Origin: G965222335 sp965222335
GTDB taxonomy: Bacteria > Pseudomonadota > Gammaproteobacteria > Pseudomonadales > Halieaceae
Length of the DNA stretch: 64,000 bases
Reading direction: 5' to 3'
Assembly (NCBI GenBank): GCA_965222335.1
Contig: OZ244944.1
Span: 2,852,001 to 2,916,000, forward strand
Shown here: in pieces, positions 8,436 through 17,056 of the stretch
How positions within the stretch are numbered: the first letter of the stretch is position 1
How the letters are laid out: the number at the start of each line of letters is the position of its first letter
Notes under the pieces: model-generated
Told to the model about the DNA's origin: nothing
Databases searched by the model: none
What the model saw: only the letters and a program-made list of their open reading frames with translations
Position numbers and translations under genes: made by a program

Positions 8436-10904
8436 ATGCGTAAGCATCTCGCTCTTGCCCTGGCCACTATTATCCTGCTGTCTGCCTGCAGTGATTCCAG
8501 TGACCAGGCCCCGGCGCCACCGGTGCCGCCCCCACCGCCGGAACCCGAGCCTACCCTGACCTATTCGGCGGAAGTACGCCGTACCGAGTTTGGTATTCCG
8601 CATATTCGCGCCGAGGACTGGGGCAGCCTTGGCTACGGCTTTGGGTATGCCTATGCCCAGGACAACTACTGCGTGGCCATGCGCGAAATCGTATTTGCTT
8701 CCGGGCGCTCGGCGGAGCTAATGGGCGCGGACATGGGTAGTGTGGATTCGGACTTCCTGTTCACCTTCCTCAATGGTGACAAGGCGGAGTTTGAGGAAAC
8801 CTTTGTCAACGAGTTGCCCCAGTACGCCCGTGATCTCGCCGCCGGCTACGCCGCCGGCCTGAACCGCTACCTCGAGGAGACTGGCGTTGAGAACCTGCCG
8901 GAGGGGGACTTTGGCTGTCGCAACGCGGACTGGGTGTTCCCCATCGACAGCGTTGACCTGTTCCTGTTCCTGCGCCGGGAGGCCCTGCGCGGGAGTTCTG
9001 ACCAGGGCCTGTTCCGCACTGCGATACTCGCCGCCGATGGCCCCGACGAGGCGGCCGCGGGAACTGCCCCCACTGCTACCCAGCGCGAGGCAGCAGAGCG
9101 CGCCCTGGAAACCGCGGCGCAGCAACTGCGGGATGTCGATGGTGGCAGTAACGGGCTCGCCCTGGGACGGGATGCCACGCGGAATGGCAGCGGCATGCTC
9201 CTGGGTAACCCGCATCAGCCCTGGTTTGGCGCCGGGGCCTGGTACCAGGCCCACCTGACCCTGCCCGGGACCTATGATGTGGCGGGTGCCGCCCTGCACG
9301 GCTTCCCTTTTATCGGCATCGGCTTTAACCGGGACGTGGCCTGGACGCACACGGTTTCCTTCGCCAATCGCTTCAGCCTGTACGAGCTGAAGCTCAACCC
9401 CGACAACCCGCTGGAATACGATTACGACGGTGAGTGGCGCGAGATCACTACCCAGACTGTGAGTATTCAGGTGCTGCAGGAAGATGGCAGTCTCGAGAAC
9501 CGGGACAACACGTTCTACCTGTCCCAGTACGGGCCGGTGGTTGACCTCGCCGGCGTCAACCCGCTGCTGGGCGGCTGGCCCATGTTTAACGGCTCGGTAC
9601 TGGCCTTCCGCGACGCCAACCTGCTGACCGGCATTCGCGGCATCCAGCAGTGGATTACCAAGGGCCAGGCCACCAGCCTGGAAGAGTATATCGATGCCCT
9701 GGCGGACATCGGCAACCCGGTATTTCACGAACTCGCCGCAGATCGCAGCGGTGAAGCCTTCTACGGCGAGATTTCCGCGATTCCGTTCATCACCCAGGAA
9801 CAGCTGGATACCTGCATCAATGGCGCTGTTGGTCCCTTGCTGGCGACTGCGACCACCAACGTGATCGTGTCCCTCGACGGCAGCAACCCGGACTGCGAAT
9901 GGGGTACCGACCCGGACGCACCCGCGGGCAGTAACCTGTATGCGAGTGATCAGCTGCCCCAGTTCCTGACCACTGATTATGCCGGCAACAGTAACAACAG
10001 CTACTGGCTGAGTGATGCCAACATGCCTCTGGAGGGGTTTCCCACGGTCATGGGTCCTCTTGGCTACGAGGGCACCCAGCAGTTCCTGCGTACCCGGCTG
10101 GGGCACCTGATGGTGGCGGAGCGCAAGGCAGGTACGGATGGCCTGTCGTCGCAACCCCTGTTTGACCTGGAGACCCTCAAGGGCTTTATGTACGACAATC
10201 GCGTCTATGGCGCCGAGATCGTGCTGGAGGACGTCCTGGCGGTGTGTGCCCTGGAGGCTGCTGCAGAAGTGCTGGGTGCCTGCGAAGTACTGGCCAACTG
10301 GGATCGCCGGGTCAACCTGGAGAGCATGGGCGCCCAGGTCTTTACCGAGTTCTGGGCCAGTATTCGCGCCGAGCTGGGCAACGATTTCCAGAACGTCGTG
10401 GACTCCGATGTCTTCTGGGCAGTGGACTTTGATCCCGCCGATCCCCTGAACACGCCGCGGGGTATTGATATCGCCCTGGAGGAAAACCAGGACCGGGTGA
10501 TTGCGGCGCTGGCGACGGCGACCAAGCGCCTGGACGATGCCGGGGTGCCGCTGAACGCGCGCTGGGGCGAGGTGCAGTTCCTGGAGCGCAACGAGGCGCG
10601 CGTGCCCATCCACGGCGGCGCCGGCACCATGGGTGTATACGGCGCGATCAGCGCCAGCCTGTCCGAGGGGGGCTACCGCAATCCGCGGGCGGGGAATTCC
10701 TACATCCAGGCAGTGACCTGGGACGACAGCGACTGCCCGATTGCCGACGTGATTCTGGTGCCCTCCCAGTCCACCGATCCTGCTTCGCCGCACTTCGCCG
10801 ACCAGACGGAACTCTACGCCGACAAGGAGTGGGTGCGCTTTCCTTTCTGCGAGGAGGACATCGCCGCGGCGCAGATCGGGGACACCCTGATACTCGAGGA
10901 ATAG
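8436..10904 (+). CDS. Penicillin/acyl-homoserine-lactone acylase family lipoprotein
   Basis: An 822-residue N-terminal nucleophile hydrolase of the penicillin amidase family (PvdQ, QuiP, aculeacin acylase). The N-terminus is a lipoprotein signal with lipobox LSAC (Cys18), followed by a linker rich in Pro (about residues 26-39). The alpha chain follows, with RTEFGIPHIRAEDWGSLGYG, then the autoprocessing site in DGGSNGLALG. Ser238 would become the N-terminal nucleophile of the beta chain. These enzymes cleave amide bonds of acyl-homoserine lactones, penicillins or lipopeptides in the periplasm. ATG 8436 follows GAAAAGG. An outer-membrane-facing periplasmic location is inferred from the lipobox. 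The exact acyl substrate is unknown. Confidence 0.87.
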   Translation: MRKHLALALATIILLSACSDSSDQAPAPPVPPPPPEPEPTLTYSAEVRRTEFGIPHIRAEDWGSLGYGFGYAYAQDNYCVAMREIVFASGRSAELMGADMGSVDSDFLFTFLNGDKAEFEETFVNELPQYARDLAAGYAAGLNRYLEETGVENLPEGDFGCRNADWVFPIDSVDLFLFLRREALRGSSDQGLFRTAILAADGPDEAAAGTAPTATQREAAERALETAAQQLRDVDGGSNGLALGRDATRNGSGMLLGNPHQPWFGAGAWYQAHLTLPGTYDVAGAALHGFPFIGIGFNRDVAWTHTVSFANRFSLYELKLNPDNPLEYDYDGEWREITTQTVSIQVLQEDGSLENRDNTFYLSQYGPVVDLAGVNPLLGGWPMFNGSVLAFRDANLLTGIRGIQQWITKGQATSLEEYIDALADIGNPVFHELAADRSGEAFYGEISAIPFITQEQLDTCINGAVGPLLATATTNVIVSLDGSNPDCEWGTDPDAPAGSNLYASDQLPQFLTTDYAGNSNNSYWLSDANMPLEGFPTVMGPLGYEGTQQFLRTRLGHLMVAERKAGTDGLSSQPLFDLETLKGFMYDNRVYGAEIVLEDVLAVCALEAAAEVLGACEVLANWDRRVNLESMGAQVFTEFWASIRAELGNDFQNVVDSDVFWAVDFDPADPLNTPRGIDIALEENQDRVIAALATATKRLDDAGVPLNARWGEVQFLERNEARVPIHGGAGTMGVYGAISASLSEGGYRNPRAGNSYIQAVTWDDSDCPIADVILVPSQSTDPASPHFADQTELYADKEWVRFPFCEEDIAAAQIGDTLILEE

Positions 10905-10956
10905 CGCCAGGCACAAAAGCTGTATTTTTCCCTTCGCGCCGCTCCCGGCGCGAGAC

Positions 10957-10962
10957 TATAAT
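10957..10962 (+). promoter_or_regulatory. Candidate -10 box for the 2OG oxygenase gene
   Basis: A perfect TATAAT lies between the acylase stop and the oxygenase gene. No good -35 is visible; the 6-bp GC hairpin at about 10934-10951 occupies that place. A transcript from here would start near 10969, with the GGAG ribosome site at 10997-11000 in its leader. Confidence 0.45.
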
Positions 10963-11009
10963 CCGGCAGTTCGCGCCCCGTCCGGGCGCGTCTGCCGGAG
11001 CCGCACCCC

Positions 11010-11681
11010 CTGAAAATTTCGCCCCTGCCCCTGGCAGCCAGCCCTGGCTGCGATGAGGCACTGCTGTTCGCGCGCCTCGCTGATGGTCTGCGCAACGTCG
11101 GCTTCGTGCATTGCCCGGCAGCACTCCCGGAGGCCCTGTGTGCACCCCTTTACGCGCAGCTGCTGCAAATGCAGGCGAGTCAGTTCAGCCCGGCGGGCGT
11201 GGGGCGCTCGCGTGATTTCACGCGTATCGAGAGCGTCCGCTCCGACGCCATCGCCTGGATCGATGGCGAGACTGCCGCGGGTCGCGCCTGGCTGGCGTGG
11301 GCGGCGCGTCTGCAGCGAGCCCTCAACCGGGCACTGCTGCTGGGCCTGTTTTCCTTCGAGTCGCATTTTGCCCACTACCGTCCCGGCGATCGCTACCGGC
11401 GCCATGTGGACGCCTTTCGCGGCGAGGCGAACCGGATACTGTCGGTCGTGCTCTACCTCAACCCGCAGTGGCAGGCAGGGGACGGTGGGGAACTGGTGCT
11501 GTATCCGGAGTCCGGGAAAGCGGCGAAGTTAGCGGTCGCGCCGACCTGGGGTACCCTGGTCGCCTTCCTCAGCGAGGAGTTCCCCCACGAGGTTTTACCC
11601 GCGCGCCGCGACCGGTACTCCATTGCCGGCTGGTACCGGGTGAATACCTCGACCGCGGGCCGGGTTGATCCGCCCCGTTGA
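11010..11681 (+). CDS. 2OG-Fe(II) oxygenase (prolyl-4-hydroxylase-like), probable CTG start
   Basis: A 2-oxoglutarate/iron dioxygenase of the SM-20/prolyl-hydroxylase type. HVD in YRRHVDAFRG provides two iron ligands, the distal His lies in EEFPHEVLP, and the Arg of the DRYSIAGWY strand binds 2-oxoglutarate. The frame is open from 10962 but holds no ATG, GTG or TTG before GTG 11106, which would remove the conserved-looking segment LLFARLADGLRNVGF. CTG 11010 is 9 bases after GGAG (10997-11000) and restores a full domain of 223 residues, so I take it as the start, with GTG 11106 as the fallback. The protein is cytosolic and its substrate is not known. Confidence 0.75.
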   Translation: MKISPLPLAASPGCDEALLFARLADGLRNVGFVHCPAALPEALCAPLYAQLLQMQASQFSPAGVGRSRDFTRIESVRSDAIAWIDGETAAGRAWLAWAARLQRALNRALLLGLFSFESHFAHYRPGDRYRRHVDAFRGEANRILSVVLYLNPQWQAGDGGELVLYPESGKAAKLAVAPTWGTLVAFLSEEFPHEVLPARRDRYSIAGWYRVNTSTAGRVDPPR

Positions 11682-11690
11682 TCCACACGA

Positions 11691-12677
11691 TCAGCCCGTG
11701 AGTGCCGCCGGGTCCAGGTAGGACATGACGAGGTAGGAGAGGTAGCCACAGAATACCATCAGCAGCAGCCCCCCCTCGATGCGATTGATCCGGCGCCGGC
11801 CACGGAAGCCAATGCCGGCGAGGAATAGCGACAGGGTCAGCAGTGCCATCAGCACCATATCCCGTTCCAGGATGCTGCTGTCGATGGTCAGCGGGTGAAT
11901 CGAACCGGCGATACCCACCACCGCCAGGGTGTTGAACAGGTTGGAGCCGATCACGTTGCCCAGGGCCATATCGTGCTCGCCCTTGAGCGCCGCCGCCACC
12001 GAAGACACAAGCTCTGGCAGGGAAGTGCCCACAGCGACGATGGTGAGTCCGATGATGGCATCGCTGACGCCAAAGCCCTGGGCGAGGGATACCGCGCCCC
12101 ATACCAGCAGCCGGGAGCTGCCGATCAGGATGGCCAGGCCCAGGAGCAACCATACCCAGGCTCTCCGAATCGGGATGTCCCGCTCGGCCATCTCCTGCTC
12201 CAGTTCCTGACCCAGTGTATCTTCCTGCTGGCGCATGCCCGTGAAGATGGTCCAGCCCATCACCGCAAAGAAGACCGCCAGCAGCACCAGCGCGTCGTTG
12301 CGGGACAGCTCGCCGTCAAGCAGTTGCAGGATTGCCAGGGCGGTGATCGCGGTCAGTGCCGGCAGTTCCTGGCGTAGAATCTTGGACTGCACGGCAATCG
12401 GGCTGATCAGCGCGGTGATGCCCAGTACCATGGCGATGTTGGCGATGTTGGAGCCGTAGGCGTTGCCCAGGGCCAGCCCGGGATTGCCCTGGCCGGCGGC
12501 CAGGGCTGACACCAGCATTTCCGGCGCCGAGGTGCCAAAACCCAGGATCACCATGCCGATCAGCAGGGCGGGCATGCCGAAATGCCCGGCGACGGCAGCC
12601 GCGCCGTCAACGAATTTGTCGGCGCTCCAAACCAGGAGTGCCAGGCCGGCGAGTACAGCGAGGAGGGGAAAAAGCAT
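11691..12677 (-). CDS. Calcium/sodium antiporter, YrbG/CaxA family
   Basis: A 328-residue inner-membrane exchanger of the Ca2+:cation antiporter superfamily, with about ten hydrophobic segments in two inverted halves. The two alpha-repeats that form the ion site are clear: GFGTSAPEMLVS with GNAYGSNIANI in the first half, and AVGTSLPELVSS with GNVIGSNLFN in the second. A charged cytosolic loop (about 135-165, rich in Glu and Arg) separates the halves. It is convergent with the oxygenase gene and divergent from gdhA. It probably exports Ca2+ against Na+ or H+. Confidence 0.9.
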   Translation of the reverse strand: MLFPLLAVLAGLALLVWSADKFVDGAAAVAGHFGMPALLIGMVILGFGTSAPEMLVSALAAGQGNPGLALGNAYGSNIANIAMVLGITALISPIAVQSKILRQELPALTAITALAILQLLDGELSRNDALVLLAVFFAVMGWTIFTGMRQQEDTLGQELEQEMAERDIPIRRAWVWLLLGLAILIGSSRLLVWGAVSLAQGFGVSDAIIGLTIVAVGTSLPELVSSVAAALKGEHDMALGNVIGSNLFNTLAVVGIAGSIHPLTIDSSILERDMVLMALLTLSLFLAGIGFRGRRRINRIEGGLLLMVFCGYLSYLVMSYLDPAALTG

Positions 12678-12806
12678 GGCGGCAGTATAGTAGGCCGGGC
12701 CGCGCTCTGGCTAGCAGCTGGTGTTCGCTCATCAATGGCTTGTGAATGGCGTCACGGCGTCTATTCTCTATACAGGCCCGCAACCAACAACCGCAGGGAG
12801 AGCCCC

Positions 12807-14162
12807 ATGAACAAGCACCAGGCCGAAGACCTCAGTCACTTTATGGAAGGCGTCATGCGCCGCAACCCGGGCGAGCCCGAATTTCACCAGGCGGTGCATG
12901 AGGTGGCCATGGACATCATCCCCTACATTGCCGACAAGCCGGTATACAAGGACCTGATGATTCTGGAGCGGATGACCGAGCCGGATCGCATCGTGTCCTT
13001 CCGTGTGGTATGGCAGGACGACAACGGCGATGTCAGGGTGAACCGGGGCTACCGGGTGCAGCAGAACAATGCCATCGGACCCTACAAGGGCGGCATTCGC
13101 TTCCACCCCACCGTAACCCAGTCCGTGCTGAAGTTTCTTGCCTTCGAGCAGGTGTTCAAGAACAGTCTCACCGGTCTGCCTCTCGGGGGCGGCAAAGGCG
13201 GCTCGGACTTCAACCCCAAGGGCAAGTCCGACCTGGAAGTGATGCGCTTCTGTCAGGCCTTTATGACCGAGCTGTCGAAACACATCGGCCCGGACACGGA
13301 CGTGCCTGCCGGGGATATCGGCGTGGGCGCGCGCGAGGTGGGCTATATGTTCGGCCAGTACAAGCGCCTGGTGAGCCGCTTCGAGGGCGTGCTCACCGGC
13401 AAGGCCCTGGAATTTGGCGGGTCCCGCATCCGCACCGAGGCGACAGGCTACGGGGTGGTGTACATGATGGACGACATGCTCAAACACCATAACGAGAGCA
13501 TCGACGGTCGCACCTGCGTTGTCTCCGGTTCAGGCAATGTCGCCACGTACTGCGCCGAAAAACTGATCCAGATGGGTGGCAAGGTAGTTACCCTGTCGGA
13601 TTCCGGCGGCTTTATTCACGACCCGAAAGGCCTGGACCAGGAGAAGCTGCACTGGGTGATGGACCTCAAGAACAACCGCCGGGGCCGGATCGAGGAGTAT
13701 GTGAAGGAATTTGGCGGCGAGTACTTCGAGGGCCTGGAACCCTGGGGGGTGAAGTGCGACCTCGCCTTCCCCTGCGCGACCCAGAACGAGATCGATGGCG
13801 AGGAAGCCAAGACCCTGATCAAGAACGGCTGCCGGGCGATGTCCGAGGGTGCGAACATGCCAACTACGCCGGAAGCGATCAAAGTGATACAGGAGAACAA
13901 GACCCTTCTGCACAGCCCCTCCAAGGCGGCCAATGCCGGTGGGGTGGCGGTCTCCGGGCTGGAGATGAGCCAGAACAGTCTGCGGATGCAGTGGAGCCGG
14001 GAGGAGGTGGATCAGCACCTGCGCGGTATTATCCGCGGCATCCACGACCAGTGTGTGGAGTTCGGCACGGCGCCGGACGGGCACGTGGATTACTTCCGCG
14101 GCGCCAACATTGCCGGGTTCAACAAGGTGGCGTCGGCGATGCTGGCCTACGGCGTGATGTAG
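12807..14162 (+). CDS. gdhA: NADP-specific glutamate dehydrogenase
   Basis: A 451-residue hexameric glutamate dehydrogenase of the GdhA type, making glutamate from 2-oxoglutarate and ammonium. The substrate motif GPYKGGIRFHP contains Lys94, LPLGGGKGGSDF contains Lys130, and the catalytic region VPAGDIGVGAREVGYMFG follows. The dinucleotide motif GSGNVA lies near residue 240. ATG 12807 follows CAGGGAG; upstream in-frame starts run back into the divergent transporter gene. Length and motifs match the ~450-residue NADP enzymes of gammaproteobacteria. Confidence 0.95.
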   Translation: MNKHQAEDLSHFMEGVMRRNPGEPEFHQAVHEVAMDIIPYIADKPVYKDLMILERMTEPDRIVSFRVVWQDDNGDVRVNRGYRVQQNNAIGPYKGGIRFHPTVTQSVLKFLAFEQVFKNSLTGLPLGGGKGGSDFNPKGKSDLEVMRFCQAFMTELSKHIGPDTDVPAGDIGVGAREVGYMFGQYKRLVSRFEGVLTGKALEFGGSRIRTEATGYGVVYMMDDMLKHHNESIDGRTCVVSGSGNVATYCAEKLIQMGGKVVTLSDSGGFIHDPKGLDQEKLHWVMDLKNNRRGRIEEYVKEFGGEYFEGLEPWGVKCDLAFPCATQNEIDGEEAKTLIKNGCRAMSEGANMPTTPEAIKVIQENKTLLHSPSKAANAGGVAVSGLEMSQNSLRMQWSREEVDQHLRGIIRGIHDQCVEFGTAPDGHVDYFRGANIAGFNKVASAMLAYGVM

Positions 14163-14211
14163 TGGCACAGTAAGGCCACTTCACTCACCCCGGGAAAAGG
14201 AGACATTCCCC

Positions 14212-14592
14212 ATGGCCTATGCTGCCCTGGTCACGCTGTTGCTGTTGCTTGAGTACATGACCTTCATGATGCTCGTCGGGAAGGCCCGTGGCACCTACGA
14301 CATCAAGGCGCCGGCGGTGGCCGGTAATGAGCTCTTCGAGCGCCATTACCGGGTGCAGATGAACACCCTGGAGCAACTCGCGGTGACCCTGCCGGCGCTG
14401 TGGCTGTGCGCTGTGTTCTTCGACCCCCGGGTGGCGGCGGGCCTGGGGCTGGCCTTCTTCGTCGGCCGCATCCTCTACCGCAATGCCTACGTGGCGGACC
14501 CGGCATCCCGCGGCACCGGCATGATCATCGGTTTCCTGGCCAACCTCGGCATGCTGGGCTGTGCCGCCTGGGGCGCTATCGGCCAGATTTAG
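14212..14592 (+). CDS. MAPEG family membrane protein
   Basis: A 126-residue protein with four hydrophobic segments, typical in size for MAPEG proteins (microsomal glutathione transferase / eicosanoid enzyme family). The family signature is visible as RHYRVQMNTLEQL, followed by PALWL and a loop with GRILYRNAY. Bacterial members are thought to act on lipid peroxides or glutathione conjugates in the membrane, but most are uncharacterised. A strong AAAAGGAGA ribosome site precedes ATG 14212. It lies 49 bases after gdhA and could be in the same transcript. Confidence 0.85.
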   Translation: MAYAALVTLLLLLEYMTFMMLVGKARGTYDIKAPAVAGNELFERHYRVQMNTLEQLAVTLPALWLCAVFFDPRVAAGLGLAFFVGRILYRNAYVADPASRGTGMIIGFLANLGMLGCAAWGAIGQI

Positions 14593-14594
14593 GG

Positions 14595-14726
14595 GTGCCC
14601 GGCTGAGGGGGGGCGCCTCCGGTGTGCCCGGCTGAGGGGGGCCGCCTCCGGTGCGCCCGGCGTAGCGGGGGCCGCCTCCGGTGTGGCTGGCTGACGGGTG
14701 CCCGGCTAAGGGGCGCCCGCCTCCGA
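14595..14726. repeat. Degenerate ~29-bp tandem repeat array
   Basis: Four imperfect copies start at about 14597, 14626, 14655 and 14685, with a partial fifth at 14700. Each has the core GCCCGGCTGAGGGG and ends in GCCGCCTCCG. The last copy contains the stop codon of the minus-strand transporter gene (14706), so the array spans the convergent gene ends. No hairpin followed by a T-run is present. Confidence 0.85.
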
Positions 14727-15929
14727 CGTGATCGCCTCTGCTACCGGAACCCCGTCCAGACGTCGTGACCAGAGCATGCAGCCAAGACTCGCGAACGCGC
14801 TGAGCGCGATGCAGGTGGTAATACTGATCAGGGATTCCGGCAGCAGGTTGCTGATCCCGCTCGCGAGCCCCCCCAGGCCGAAGGAGGCGGTGCCCATGAC
14901 CGCCGATGCCGAGGCGCTGCTATCGGGAAAGTACTCCAGATAAAGGGCGTGGAGGTTGGGGCTGATCGTCCCCATGGAGCCCCCGTAGAGCATGATCGCG
15001 CCGAGGAAGGCGTACACTGGCAACGCCAGTAGCGCCACCAGCAGCAGGGCGATTCCACTGGCTGCCTGCAGCAGGGTTGCCATGCGCATGATCTGCGTGG
15101 GCGTCAGGCGATTCAACAGCACCCGGTTGACCAGGTTGCCTGCAAACATCGCCACGATATGGCCCGCGAACAGGAGTGAAAAGGCAAAACGCGACTGCTC
15201 GTAGTGTCCCTGATAGATATAGGACGAGTAGGTGACAAACAGGATCAGGCCGCCGAAGGAGGCGCTTTGCCAGAAGATATAGGGGAGGGCTGGCCGGGTG
15301 CGCAGCACCCCCAGGTAGCGGCCGAGCACGCCAAAGCCGTCTCCGCCCGGTTGCCGCGGTTGATGGTTGCGAAATACGGTAAACCACAGCATGGGCAGAA
15401 GGGCCAGGGCATAGAGCCCGAGCGCAGTAAAGATCATGCTCCAGGGAGCCACGGTGAGTATCACCGCGCCCACCGCCGGGGCGATCGCTGGGGCTACCAG
15501 CACGATCATCCCCATGACTGAGAAAAGCTTCGCCGACTGCACACCCTGCACCCGGTCCCGCACCAGCGCGGGGATGGACACGCCGATCCAGCCGCCACCG
15601 ATGGACTGCAGCAAGCGACCACCCAGCATGGCTTCCAGGCTCTCCACCGTTGCCAGGTAGAGGCTGGCGACGATGAACATGGCAAAGCCCCCCCACAGCA
15701 CCCGCCGGCGGCCGAACTGGTCCGATAGCGCCCCGCCCGAGAGCTGGCCCACGGCGAAGCCGGCCATGTAGATGGAGATGCTGAGAGAGATTGAGTGAAT
15801 GCTCACGCCCAGGGAGTCTGCGATCAGCGGAAAGGCCGGCAGGTAGGTGTCGATGGCAAAGGGGCCCAGCATCATGGTGAAGCCGAAGGCGAACATGACG
15901 GGGCGCGAGATGCCGTAGGTGTGTGTCAT
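14706..15929 (-). CDS. MFS transporter, Bcr/CflA drug-resistance family
   Basis: A 407-residue major facilitator with 12 hydrophobic segments. The first helix contains GPFAIDTYLPAFP, the mark of the Bcr/CflA subfamily (DHA1 drug:H+ antiporters). Motif A is GGALSDQFGRRRVL in the loop between helices 2 and 3, and the motif C-like stretch (VAPAIAPAVGAVI) is in helix 5. It probably exports small hydrophobic compounds at the inner membrane. The C-terminal tail (VAEAITSEAGAP) is encoded within a tandem repeat array, so its length may vary between strains. Confidence 0.88.
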   Translation of the reverse strand: MTHTYGISRPVMFAFGFTMMLGPFAIDTYLPAFPLIADSLGVSIHSISLSISIYMAGFAVGQLSGGALSDQFGRRRVLWGGFAMFIVASLYLATVESLEAMLGGRLLQSIGGGWIGVSIPALVRDRVQGVQSAKLFSVMGMIVLVAPAIAPAVGAVILTVAPWSMIFTALGLYALALLPMLWFTVFRNHQPRQPGGDGFGVLGRYLGVLRTRPALPYIFWQSASFGGLILFVTYSSYIYQGHYEQSRFAFSLLFAGHIVAMFAGNLVNRVLLNRLTPTQIMRMATLLQAASGIALLLVALLALPVYAFLGAIMLYGGSMGTISPNLHALYLEYFPDSSASASAVMGTASFGLGGLASGISNLLPESLISITTCIALSAFASLGCMLWSRRLDGVPVAEAITSEAGAP

Positions 15930-16339
15930 CGTAGTATAGGGCTGCCTGCCAATTCGTGGGACGCCAGCGAGGGTGCCTGCGAATACCGGTCCCGGGAAGC
16001 ATATTATCCGGGGGTTAGGGTCTGGTTGCCAGGGATACCAGCAGATTGCGCGTCATCTCTCGACAAGAGCCCGCTTTTGGCTAGGCTGGGAGGATTCACC
16101 TGTTCTCGGAGCATCTTCCTGAGGCGACAGAGTCGGCGGCCGTAAAGGCGTGGCTGCCACAGGAACTGCCCGAGTACCGACTCACCCTGATCGTGCCCGG
16201 TGTGTTAGGGGTGGGATGCCAGGGGCTCCCGTGGTTGCCCGCGGGGGCGGTGAAGGCGGTGCCCGGGTTGTCGGCGCTGGCGAAGTACCAGGCGCTGGCC
16301 CTGGGGGGCTAGACCTCGAAAAAAATGGAGGAGGGGGGA
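15930..16339. other. Intergenic region between the MFS transporter and a membrane protein gene
   Basis: About 410 bases separate the transporter start from the next confident gene. No RNA gene, strong promoter or terminator is evident. The only suggestive content is a short open frame (16100-16312) listed separately. Confidence 0.5.
16100..16312 (+). CDS. Possible small ORF or gene remnant, unrecognised
   Basis: An open frame runs from 16085 (stop at 16082) to TAG 16310-16312. It could start at CTG 16100, 6 bases after GGGAGG, giving 70 residues. The product would begin FSEHLPEATESAAVKAW and contain YRLTLIVPGVLGVGCQG. Its composition is protein-like, but I recognise no family and there is no standard start codon. 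It may be a degraded gene or chance. Confidence 0.2.
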   Translation: MFSEHLPEATESAAVKAWLPQELPEYRLTLIVPGVLGVGCQGLPWLPAGAVKAVPGLSALAKYQALALGG

Positions 16340-17056
16340 GTGGGTCGAGGTGCACGAGTTATGCTGGGATTCCTCCTCACGGTCTCCCTGGCGCTTTCCG
16401 GCCTCATTGCCGGGATGTGGGGTGGCGGTACTTTCCTGGTTGACAAGAACGCCGGGCTGGCCGGAGCGGCGGAGGTGTTCTGGTATGGCCTGCTTGGCGC
16501 GCTGCTGGCAGGCTGCGCGGGCTTTGTGCTGGCAAGGCGGCTCGGCGACAGGTACCTGGGTTTCGCGACGCTGCTGCTGGGACCGGTTGGCCTGGCTGTG
16601 TTGGTACTGATCATAAGAGCCTACTCTGCAGCCCAGAGGGAGACACAGGCGCACCTGGAGGCGGCGTACAACAGGCTGCCCGGCTTTCATGCCATACTTG
16701 AGCACCGGGGCGGACCCGGTTTCGATCGCATCGAGATCAACTGGAGCGCGCGCCAGTACATACTGACCACGGGGGATCGTACCTGCACTTCGCAACTGTC
16801 GGGGAGAGATGCGGTAGCCATCCTGGAAAACCTGCGTGCGGTTGACCTGGTGTTGAGTGAGCATGCAGGCGCGTGCGGGGCCACCGCGGCCGACTATTCG
16901 TTGAGCTATCAGATTAATGACACCAAGCCGCCTGTCGCGCAGGGCCGTGCCGAGTTCGGGCAGGATTGCCTGGCGCAGTTCCCGGCCCTTGAGAAAGCGT
17001 TCGTGGTCGCTCGCGAAATCGTGCGTGATGGAGACCTGCCTGAGAACTGCCGCTGA
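16340..17056 (+). CDS. Hypothetical membrane protein
   Basis: I do not recognise this protein. It has an N-terminal hydrophobic helix (LGFLLTVSLALSGLIAGMW), two more membrane segments near residues 45-95 (WYGLLGALLAGCAGFVL and LLLGPVGLAVLVLII), then a soluble domain of about 140 residues. That domain contains four cysteines (in DRTCTSQ, GACGAT, QDCLAQ and the final ENCR), suggesting disulphides and a periplasmic location. GTG 16340 is preceded by GGAGGAGGGG at good spacing; ATG 16325 lacks a ribosome site and ATG 16361 has only GAGG. No operon partner is visible. Confidence 0.6.
   Translation: MGRGARVMLGFLLTVSLALSGLIAGMWGGGTFLVDKNAGLAGAAEVFWYGLLGALLAGCAGFVLARRLGDRYLGFATLLLGPVGLAVLVLIIRAYSAAQRETQAHLEAAYNRLPGFHAILEHRGGPGFDRIEINWSARQYILTTGDRTCTSQLSGRDAVAILENLRAVDLVLSEHAGACGATAADYSLSYQINDTKPPVAQGRAEFGQDCLAQFPALEKAFVVAREIVRDGDLPENCR

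Noticed and set aside
8718..10916. A 732-residue open frame on the minus strand opposite the acylase gene
   Set aside because: It mirrors a well-supported acylase with signal, lipobox and Ntn motif. High GC third positions leave long antisense frames open; the product has no recognisable motif.
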